The notes under the pieces are model-generated. The model did no database searches. It was given only the letters and a program-made list of their open reading frames with translations, and was not told the DNA's origin. A stretch of 64,000 bases of DNA from Balneola sp. (lineage in GTDB: Bacteria > Bacteroidota > Rhodothermia > Balneolales > Balneolaceae), in NCBI GenBank assembly GCA_003712055.1, contig RHLJ01000002.1, forward strand, positions 310,001-374,000, in the 5' to 3' direction. A program made the translations under genes and the position numbers. Positions 8,275 through 15,141 of the stretch are shown here, one piece after another. Position 1 is the first letter of the stretch, and every line of letters begins with the position of its first letter.

Positions 8275-9504
8275 ATGAAAAAGGTTTTAACTCTGTTTTT
8301 TTTGTTTCTCGGATGGACATCAATATCTAACGCCCAGGTAGGTGAAGTTATATGGATGGATGATTTTGATTCCCTTAATACTGACCAATGGAATATAATA
8401 CTTGGAAATGGTTGCCCTGAATTATGTTTTTGGGGTAATTCAGAGCTTCAATCTTATTGGCAGGATAATGTGTATACAGACACTATTCCAGGAGATCCAA
8501 ACAATAACGCCTTGGTGATTGAAGCAAAAAGAGAGAGCCGTGATTTCATGTCATTCACTTCAGGACGACTCGATACCGAAGGAAATATCGAAATACAGTA
8601 CGGTGTGATTGAAGTAAGAATGATGATTCCGGATTTAGAAACAGGTTTATGGCCTGCCTTTTGGCTGCTTGGAGCCAATCACTCTGAAGTAGGTTGGCCA
8701 CAAAGTGGCGAAATAGACATGATGGAAATGGGACACGCCCAGGATTACAGGGAATTCCATGGTCATCCAAACTCAACCGTTAATAACTTTGTAGGCTCGA
8801 ATGTAATTTGGTATGCCCAAGCAGCCTGTAGTGATAACAATCCTACGTGTGCTGCAGCAATAGCTGGTGATACAGGTTTTAATCAGCCCTATGAGGCAGA
8901 TTCTTCGATGGCCAATCGGTTTGTTACCTACAAGTTATACTGGGATCAAAACAACATGAGTTTTGCTGTGGAAGATGAAGGAGTGGAATACGATTTATAC
9001 ACAGCACCACTTGGTATTTCAAGCGGGGAACTAGCCTCCACATTTAGAAAGCCATTTTTCTTACTTGTTAATATGGCTGTAGGTGGTACTTTCACTGATG
9101 CATCAACTACAAACGATGTGACTGCTCCCTTACCGGGCAAAATGTATATCGACTACATAAAAGTAAGCAAGTGGAATGGGCAGGGCACTGTTACTATAGA
9201 TAGTACTCAGGTATCGAATGAAGAGTTTTCTGAGATACCGGAACAAACCCGTTTATTTCAGAACTATCCCAATCCATTTAACCCGACTACCTCTATCACT
9301 TTCGAGTTGAAGCAGTCATCTTTGGTAGAGCTTAGTGTTTATGATATGAACGGAAGGCTGGTAACTGAACTGGCCAATAATACTTATAGTGCTGGTACGC
9401 ACTCTGTGAATTTCAATGCATCAGGACTTGCCAGTGGAGTGTATTACTATCGGCTTAATGCCGGTGGAGAGATCTTCACAAAGAAAATGACATTGATAAA
9501 ATAA
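8275..9504 (+). CDS. Secreted GH16 endo-beta-glucanase (laminarinase type) with T9SS sorting tail
   Basis: 409 aa. Signal peptide about 1-20 (ISNAQ). The GH16 catalytic signature GEIDMMEMGH gives Glu146 (nucleophile), Asp148 and Glu151 (acid/base); GLWPAFWLLG and an AVGGTF strand fit laminarinase/licheninase folds. Residues about 310-409 carry FQNYPNPFNPTT and a type A T9SS sorting domain ending KKMTLIK, closely like the tail of the GH5 protein. It likely cleaves beta-1,3- or mixed-linkage glucan outside the cell. Expected partner: the type IX system to which the PorW-like protein at 58249 belongs. Confidence 0.9.
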   Translation: MKKVLTLFFLFLGWTSISNAQVGEVIWMDDFDSLNTDQWNIILGNGCPELCFWGNSELQSYWQDNVYTDTIPGDPNNNALVIEAKRESRDFMSFTSGRLDTEGNIEIQYGVIEVRMMIPDLETGLWPAFWLLGANHSEVGWPQSGEIDMMEMGHAQDYREFHGHPNSTVNNFVGSNVIWYAQAACSDNNPTCAAAIAGDTGFNQPYEADSSMANRFVTYKLYWDQNNMSFAVEDEGVEYDLYTAPLGISSGELASTFRKPFFLLVNMAVGGTFTDASTTNDVTAPLPGKMYIDYIKVSKWNGQGTVTIDSTQVSNEEFSEIPEQTRLFQNYPNPFNPTTSITFELKQSSLVELSVYDMNGRLVTELANNTYSAGTHSVNFNASGLASGVYYYRLNAGGEIFTKKMTLIK

Positions 9505-9514
9505 TCCTTGTACA

Positions 9515-10024
9515 ATGAAAAGCTTCATAAGCTCGCTGCTTCTGCTAGTTGTTTTTACTTCAGATAGTTTTGCTCAATATGAATCTGATGTAGAATCAGT
9601 AGACTCAATTATAAAAGCATTATATGAGGTGATTTCAGGAGATGCGGGAGTAGAGCGAGATTGGGACCGTTTCCGAAACCTGTTTATCGAAGAAGGTAAA
9701 CTAACTCCGACATTTCAAAATCAGGAAGGCAGAGTTGGGTATGTACAATGGGGTATTGAAGAATACATCGAACGGGTTGACCAATCATTTCTCGAGAATG
9801 GATTTCATGAAGATGAAATTGGAAGAAGAGTGGAGACCTATAGATATGTAACCCATGTATTCAGTACTTACCAATCGAAAAGGACCATTGATGGAGAGAT
9901 CATTGCTCGTGGAATAAATAGTATCCAGCTCTTCAACGACGGTGAGCGTTGGCGGGTAGTGTCTGTTTTTTGGTCATCTGAAAATGATGAATTCCCGATT
10001 CCCGAGGAATACCTAGACAACTAA
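9515..10024 (+). CDS. Exported NTF2/SnoaL-like protein of unknown function
   Basis: 169 aa with a signal peptide (about 1-20, ending SFAQ). The rest has the size and pattern of an NTF2-like cone: SIIKALYEVISGDAG, WDRFRNLF, a mid helix, then strands THVFSTYQSKR, INSIQLFNDGERWRVVSVFW. Proteins of this kind are common after hydrolase genes in this branch, but no reaction can be assigned. It starts 10 bases after the GH16 stop and is probably cotranscribed with it. Confidence 0.65.
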   Translation: MKSFISSLLLLVVFTSDSFAQYESDVESVDSIIKALYEVISGDAGVERDWDRFRNLFIEEGKLTPTFQNQEGRVGYVQWGIEEYIERVDQSFLENGFHEDEIGRRVETYRYVTHVFSTYQSKRTIDGEIIARGINSIQLFNDGERWRVVSVFWSSENDEFPIPEEYLDN

Positions 10025-10057
10025 ACTGCGGGAATTACCTATTGCCCTCTCTTTACA

Positions 10058-10137
10058 GTCATTCTGAGGCTACTGCCGAAGAATCTAGACGGATAGGTTT
10101 ACTCGATCAGATCCTTCGCAAGTATGCTCAGGATGAC
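10058..10137 (+). repeat. Dispersed intergenic repeat, family A copy 3
   Basis: 80 bases from GTCATTCTGAGG to CTCAGGATGAC. It differs from copy 1 at scattered positions in the central part but keeps GAAGAATCTA and AGATCCTTCGCAAGTATG. It is in the same orientation as copy 1. Nothing else is visible in the 218-base gap 10025-10242. Confidence 0.85.
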
Positions 10138-10242
10138 CTGAAGAGAATAACTGAAACAAATTTTTCCAAAATCTCCGTTTAGTTTTTGGTATAGTGTTGC
10201 GCTCACTATTTCGAAATCAATTGAACACCAAAAACTTAGATT

Positions 10243-13200
10243 ATGGAGAAGCACATCACCTCAGTATTAGCGGTACTACTATTTCTTGTATTTGTACCCT
10301 CGTCATCTCAAGCCCAGGATGAACCTGATGACCCACGTTATGAAACAGCCTGGAATAGCCTGAAATTCAGGAGTATTGGTCCTGCCTTTACATCGGGAAG
10401 AGTCTCTGATTTTGCGGTAAACCCCAAAAATACCAGTGAATTTTATGTGGCCACTTCTTCCGGAGGGGTTTGGAAAACTACGAACCGGGGAATCACATTT
10501 AAACCCGTTTTTGATAGTCAGGGATCCTATTCCATCGGGTTTGTTGCTATGGACCCAAACAACCATAATGTAGTATGGGTTGGTACCGGAGAAAATAATA
10601 ATCAGCGAAGTGTAGCTTATGGAGATGGGATCTATAAGTCGGTTGATGGTGGCAAGAGCTGGAAACACACGGGGCTCAAAAATTCCGAGCACATCGGAAT
10701 GATAGAGATTGATCCTCGAGATTCGGATGTGGTTTATGTGGCAGCAGTTGGGCCGCTATGGAGCGAAGGAGGTGATCGTGGCTTATTTAAAACCACCGAT
10801 GGCGGAGAAACCTGGGAAAATATTCTCGAGATAAGTGAGCATACCGGAATTAACGAAATACATCTCGATCCAAGAAACCCTGATGTTATTTATGCAACAG
10901 CTCATCAGCGGCGTAGGCATGTATTTACCTATATAAGCGGAGGCTCTGAATCTGCCGTTTATAAATCAACCGATGGAGGTGCTTCTTTCCGTAAAGTTAT
11001 GAAAGGAATGCCAAGCGGTGATATTGGTAGAATCGGAATGGATATTTCCGATGCAAATCCAGACATCATTTATGCAGTAGTAGAGGCTCAGACCGGAAAG
11101 GGAGGCTTTTATCGCTCAGTAGATAGGGGAGAATCCTGGGAACGTCGCAGCAGTTACGTTTCTAGTGGTAACTATTACCAGGAAGTAGTAGCAGACCCTG
11201 TAGATGTAGATTTAGTATATGTGATGAATACCTTTGCCGGGGTTTCAGAAGATGGGGGTAAAACTTTCGAGAATGTAGGAGAACAAAATAAGCACATCGA
11301 TAACCACGCTCTTTGGATTGATCCCGATAACCCGAATTACTTGTTAAATGGTAATGATGGTGGGGTATATGAATCTTATGATCGAGGTAAAACCTGGAGA
11401 TTCTATACAAACTTGCCGGTTACACAGTTCTATAAAGTAGCTGTAGACAATGATTATCCCTTTTACAATGTATATGGAGGTACTCAGGATAACTTTACTT
11501 TTGGTGGCCCTTCAAGAAGTACAGAACCTACCGGGCTTACCTTTAATAATTGGGTAATCACCCTTCTTGGAGATGGATTTGAACCACATGTTGATCCAAC
11601 CAATCCAAATATTGTATATAGCCAGTATCAATATGGAGGGCTATTCCGATTTGACAAGCAAAGTGGGGAAGGCCAGAATATTATACCCCAGCCACCTGCC
11701 GGTGATTATTCATATAACTGGAATTGGGACTCACCGTTCTTTGTGAGTGTTCATGATAACAAGCGGTTATACTACGCTTCTGACCGTGTTCACCGAAGTA
11801 ATGACATGGGGCAAAGCTGGGAGGAAATCAGTAGTGACTTAACTCGTCAAATCGATCGCAACAGACTTGAAGTAATGGATAAAGTTTGGGCGATGGATGC
11901 GGTTGCAAAAAATGCTTCAACAACGCCATACGGAAATATCGTTGCTCTGGCAGAATCGCCTTTAAATGAAGATTTACTTTTTGCCGGAACCGATGATGGA
12001 TTAATCCACATTAGTACCGATGGTGGAGAAAACTGGCGCAAGATTGAAGAATTTCCAGGAGTACCTGAAATGACCTATGTGAATGAAATTGTGGCTTCCG
12101 CTCATGATGAAAATACTATCTATGCCGCATTTAATAATCATAAGCGAGGCGATTTCAAACCATATATTTTAAAGAGTACCAACCTTGGTAGATCATGGAC
12201 TTCAATAACAAACAACCTGCCTGAACGAGGATCTATTTATTCTATTGAGGAAGATTATATAGAGCCCAATCTGCTTTTTGTTGGAACAGAATTCAGTCTG
12301 TTCGCTTCTATTGATGGCGGAGAATACTGGAAAAAATTCAGCAAGGGTTTACCTACTATCGCAGTCCGCGATATCAATATTCAGCAGAGAGAAAATGATC
12401 TGGTATTGGCCACATTTGGTCGCGGATTCTATATTATGGATGATTTCTCTGCATTGCGAGAATTCTCCAGTGAGGTTGAAGAAAAGGAAGCACATCTGTT
12501 TTCGATTAGAGACCCATTCCAGTATCGTCCTTACAGTCCAATAGCGGCAAGTAGCACAGTGAGTTGGTTGGGGCCAAAAGGTTTCCAGGGTGAAGATTTC
12601 TACCTGGGTGAAAATCCCGAGTTTGGAGCCGCATTTACTTACTATCTGAAGGAGAAGTATAAAACACTTGAGGATGTAAGAAAGGAAGAGGAGAAGGAAC
12701 AACGTAAGGACGGTGAAACAGTTTATTACCCGACCTATGAACAGCTTGAAGCCGAAAGTGAGGAAGAAGGACCATTCTTGATTTTTACTATTAGAGATTC
12801 TGAAGGTGAAGTGATAGACGAAGTTAGAAGCAGCGCTTCAAAAGGAATCAATCGGGTGTACTGGGATTTAACCTATCCTGATGTGGATCAGGTTCGAACT
12901 AATACCAGCAATCCGAAAAATAATCTGAGTTCAGGTATTATGGTTCTTCCAGGAAATTATACAGTTCAGATGTCAAAAAGCATTGATGGTGAGATAACTA
13001 TACTTAGCGAGCCTGTTTCATTTGAAGTGAAATCGCTGAATAACAGAACACTTCCGGCGCAAAATCCAGAAGATGTTCTTGCCTTCCATAAAGAGCTGAC
13101 CAGCTTATCTAAATCGGCCAATAGTGCGAGGAGTGCATATAACGAAATCAATGAGCGCATTGATTACTATAAAGCTGCTGCTAGAATTGTTGAAAGTTCA

Positions 13201-13530
13201 TCACTGAACAATATGATTACTGAACTTGAAGAATCACTGGATGAAATTCAGGTGGTGTTGTTTGGAGATGGAATCAAACGAAGACTGGAAATAGATCAGA
13301 CTCCTTCATTAAGCAATAGAATTAATATTGCCATTGGTTCAGGGCTTAATTCTCTTTCTGACCCAACTGAGACTTCTAAAATGGTGAAGCAAATAGCTGA
13401 AACTCAGTTAGGCCCTGTCATTGATTCTCTGAAAGAGATGCTGGAATATAAAATCCCTGCTATTGATGCAGAACTCACCAGGTTAAATGCACCCTGGACC
13501 CCAGGAAGGATTATAGACCTGGATAATTAA
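10243..13530 (+). CDS. Large exported BNR/sortilin-type (VPS10-like) beta-propeller protein
   Basis: 1095 aa with a signal peptide ending SSQAQD. The first 740 or so residues are tandem BNR/Asp-box repeats (for example KSVDGGKSW, KTTDGGETW, STDGGENW, SIDGGEYW), as in the WD40/YVTN/BNR-like proteins often annotated as glycosyl hydrolases or sortilins. About residues 770-960 form Ig-like strands and the last 130 are helical. No sialidase arginine triad could be confirmed, so enzymatic activity is not claimed; a binding or scaffolding role is as likely. The last 36 bases before the end of the coding region are repeated 660 bases downstream. Confidence 0.75.
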   Translation: MEKHITSVLAVLLFLVFVPSSSQAQDEPDDPRYETAWNSLKFRSIGPAFTSGRVSDFAVNPKNTSEFYVATSSGGVWKTTNRGITFKPVFDSQGSYSIGFVAMDPNNHNVVWVGTGENNNQRSVAYGDGIYKSVDGGKSWKHTGLKNSEHIGMIEIDPRDSDVVYVAAVGPLWSEGGDRGLFKTTDGGETWENILEISEHTGINEIHLDPRNPDVIYATAHQRRRHVFTYISGGSESAVYKSTDGGASFRKVMKGMPSGDIGRIGMDISDANPDIIYAVVEAQTGKGGFYRSVDRGESWERRSSYVSSGNYYQEVVADPVDVDLVYVMNTFAGVSEDGGKTFENVGEQNKHIDNHALWIDPDNPNYLLNGNDGGVYESYDRGKTWRFYTNLPVTQFYKVAVDNDYPFYNVYGGTQDNFTFGGPSRSTEPTGLTFNNWVITLLGDGFEPHVDPTNPNIVYSQYQYGGLFRFDKQSGEGQNIIPQPPAGDYSYNWNWDSPFFVSVHDNKRLYYASDRVHRSNDMGQSWEEISSDLTRQIDRNRLEVMDKVWAMDAVAKNASTTPYGNIVALAESPLNEDLLFAGTDDGLIHISTDGGENWRKIEEFPGVPEMTYVNEIVASAHDENTIYAAFNNHKRGDFKPYILKSTNLGRSWTSITNNLPERGSIYSIEEDYIEPNLLFVGTEFSLFASIDGGEYWKKFSKGLPTIAVRDINIQQRENDLVLATFGRGFYIMDDFSALREFSSEVEEKEAHLFSIRDPFQYRPYSPIAASSTVSWLGPKGFQGEDFYLGENPEFGAAFTYYLKEKYKTLEDVRKEEEKEQRKDGETVYYPTYEQLEAESEEEGPFLIFTIRDSEGEVIDEVRSSASKGINRVYWDLTYPDVDQVRTNTSNPKNNLSSGIMVLPGNYTVQMSKSIDGEITILSEPVSFEVKSLNNRTLPAQNPEDVLAFHKELTSLSKSANSARSAYNEINERIDYYKAAARIVESSSLNNMITELEESLDEIQVVLFGDGIKRRLEIDQTPSLSNRINIAIGSGLNSLSDPTETSKMVKQIAETQLGPVIDSLKEMLEYKIPAIDAELTRLNAPWTPGRIIDLDN
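13488..13523 (+). repeat. Left copy of a 36-bp direct repeat, inside the propeller gene's 3' end
   Basis: These 36 bases, encoding APWTPGRIIDL plus flanking bases, recur exactly at 14148-14183. The two copies enclose the hairpin at 13582-13615 and the GIY-YIG cassette. Confidence 0.9.
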
Positions 13531-13581
13531 AACAGATTTGAGATAATATTACTTCGCCATTTTCGAATTTAACTCTGCTGT

Positions 13582-13615
13582 GATTCCGATCCCGAAAACT
13601 ATCGGGATCGGAATC
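13582..13615 (+). terminator. Perfect 14-bp hairpin after the propeller gene
   Basis: GATTCCGATCCCGA (13582-13595) pairs perfectly with TCGGGATCGGAATC (13602-13615) around a 6-base loop. There is no T-tract after it, so it may be a bidirectional terminator or another dispersed palindromic repeat rather than a classical rho-independent terminator. Confidence 0.5.
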
Positions 13616-13690
13616 TTACGTTAGGGCTTTGATTTAAAAATTGTGCATTCTGAGCTTCATTATATATATAACTTCCTACCCATCTTATGG

Positions 13691-14079
13691 GTCATCCCGA
13701 ATTTATTTCGGGATCTTTGTAAGGGTTAGTTTTGTGAAGTGTCTTACAAAGCATGAACAAAGGTTATGTCTATTTTGTAAGTAATTTTAGAAGGTCTAGT
13801 TTATACATAGGTGTAACGAATAATCTTTCAAGAAGGATTTGGGAGCATAAAGAAGGAATCTGTTCTTCCTTTACATCAAAGTATAAACTTACTGTTCTTG
13901 TTTATGCTGAAGAATTTGATTCAATAGCAGATGCTATCGCACGAGAGAAACAGTTAAAGAACTGGCATAGACAGTGGAAGTGGAATCTAGTGAAAGACCA
14001 TAATCCCAAATTAGAGGATTGGTATGAGACTCTGAGAGCTTAGCCTTTTCATAAGATCCTGAAACAAGTTCAGGATGAC
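13691..14079 (+). mobile_element. GIY-YIG nuclease cassette with inverted GTCATCC/GGATGAC ends
   Basis: The left end (13691-13717) reads GTCATCCCGAA...TTCGGGATCTT and the right end (14053-14079) reads AAGATCCTGAA...TTCAGGATGAC. As inverted repeats they match at 23 of 27 positions. Between them lies only the GIY-YIG gene and a 9-bp inverted repeat (13715-13723 with 13743-13751) ending one base before its ATG. The ends resemble those of the non-coding repeat families A and D in this window. That the unit is mobile is an inference; no target-site duplication was recognised directly at its ends. Confidence 0.5.
13753..14043 (+). CDS. Small single-domain GIY-YIG endonuclease family protein
   Basis: 96 aa. 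GYVYFVSN and LYIGVTNNLSRRIWEHK form the GIY...YIG core with the conserved Arg in SRR; the metal-binding Glu is in AIAREKQLKNW. This is the stand-alone COG2827-type domain, with no DNA-binding extension. Such proteins are presumed DNA endonucleases but most are uncharacterised. There is no Shine-Dalgarno; instead a 9-bp inverted repeat with a 19-base loop ends immediately before the ATG and could limit translation. It is the sole gene in the cassette between inverted ends and sits between duplicated copies of the upstream gene's 3' end, which suggests acquisition. Confidence 0.85.
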   Translation: MNKGYVYFVSNFRRSSLYIGVTNNLSRRIWEHKEGICSSFTSKYKLTVLVYAEEFDSIADAIAREKQLKNWHRQWKWNLVKDHNPKLEDWYETLRA

Positions 14080-14147
14080 TTCGATGTTTTAAATGATAAT
14101 GTTTAGGGTTATTTAGATAATTGCTCAATATCTCGACTCCGACTGAT

Positions 14148-14190
14148 TGCACCCTGGACCCCAGGAAGGATTATAGACCTGGACGACTAA
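14148..14190 (+). pseudogene. Displaced second copy of the propeller gene's 3' tail
   Basis: 14148-14183 is identical to 13488-13523, followed by codons for Asp-Asp and a TAA where the intact gene has Asp-Asn-TAA. Upstream bases still read RL-I before APWTPG but resemblance then stops, and an in-frame TAG lies at 14104-14106. It looks like the remains of an older 3' end, or of a paralogue, separated from its gene by the GIY-YIG cassette. Confidence 0.75.
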
Positions 14191-14198
14191 ATTGAAGG

Positions 14199-14233
14199 GC
14201 GGATGCTGAAAGCAGTTAGTTTTCAGTCTCCGC
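14199..14233 (+). terminator. Hairpin after the displaced gene tail
   Basis: GCGGA (14199-14203) pairs with TCCGC (14229-14233) and CTGAAA (14206-14211) with TTTCAG (14221-14226), separated by a 2-by-2 internal loop, with a 9-base apex. It lies 8 bases after the displaced stop codon and may be the original terminator of the propeller gene. Confidence 0.45.
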
Positions 14234-14841
14234 ACCACTATTTATTTATGAATCAAGACGACTACTCGAAAAGATAATCTATCTGCAAGCTACTCTTTTC
14301 TTAACGTCTACTTTCCTTTCTCCTTCCATCATCACGAGTTCAGATTCCTGATCTGTAGAGGAACTAACATTGATTTAGCAATTGCTATGTATAAACAAAT
14401 CATGTCTTACCAAACCCGAATCAGGTGTATGGAGATTTGTAATATCCTAATGCAAATCAGATTGAATAAATATCTACAATCTTATAAATAATTGAGGCTC
14501 ATGGGTATAGTATTAATAATTAAATGTTGTATACCGATATAAATTTTTTTCAATTATTTAAATTGCAAAGTGTTGTTAAACAATTATTTGTTTTCTCCCT
14601 TTATCCAAAGGGGTTTTGTATTATAAATCTGAGAAAAAATTACAGGCTATTTCTCTTAAGATTCATAGGATCTCTATTTCTATATATTTATTTCTGAATA
14701 TAATCCCAGATGGGACACCATATTTTTGCAAGGGAATGAAATAAGATTTATGAGTCACTTTCAAAATTAACAGGCTTGTATCAACTGAAAATCGGATTCA
14801 TAAACACAAAAAGAGAACGATTTTCCTAAACAAATGACATT
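14234..14841. other. AT-rich intergenic stretch, nothing recognised
   Basis: About 600 bases of AT-rich sequence. No open frame with coding character, no tRNA-like fold and no repeat seen elsewhere in the window were found. Confidence 0.6.
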
Positions 14842-15135
14842 ATGAAAAAAGTAGTATTAATTTTTGCGTTCCTAGCTCTATTTGTTCAATCGGCTGATTC
14901 TCAGAGTAGAACGCTATACGATGACGGCTTCCTTGCTGGATATACGTATCACGAGATGGATAGAAGAGATATGTACGAAGCTTCTTTGGAGCTGGCCCTT
15001 GAACAAGGTCAAAATGAATATGCAATGGGATTGGTTGATGGATGGATGGCCTATACGCCACCAAATACAGATCCTTTTTTCTTAAATCCACTGTCAGATC
15101 GAGCAAAGGTTAGTGACTTCAAGGATATGGATTGA
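14842..15135 (+). CDS. Small exported protein of unknown function
   Basis: 97 aa. Residues 1-20 form a clear signal peptide (KKVVLIFAFLALFVQSADSQ). The mature part is acidic and aromatic, with YDDGFLAGYTYHEMD and YAMGLVDGWMAY as a possible degenerate GxxxGY-type pair. I recognise no family. It stands alone after a long non-coding stretch and converges with the minus-strand propeller lipoprotein gene 6 bases away. The opposite-strand frame here lacks a signal or family pattern. Confidence 0.55.
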   Translation: MKKVVLIFAFLALFVQSADSQSRTLYDDGFLAGYTYHEMDRRDMYEASLELALEQGQNEYAMGLVDGWMAYTPPNTDPFFLNPLSDRAKVSDFKDMD

Positions 15136-15141
15136 AGTAGG

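Noticed and set aside
12349-12702. 117-aa open frame on the minus strand within the propeller gene
   Set aside because: Antisense to clear BNR-repeat coding sequence, with no start signal or domain pattern.
13753-14043. GIY-YIG nuclease as the missing restriction enzyme for the adenine methylase
   Set aside because: The two are 16 kb apart with core genes between, and the nuclease has no specificity domain; the cassette interpretation fits better.
13488-14190. Assembly error as the cause of the duplicated gene tail
   Set aside because: The copies differ just after the shared 36 bases and in their upstream context, which a collapsed or doubled assembly would not give; it cannot be fully excluded without reads.
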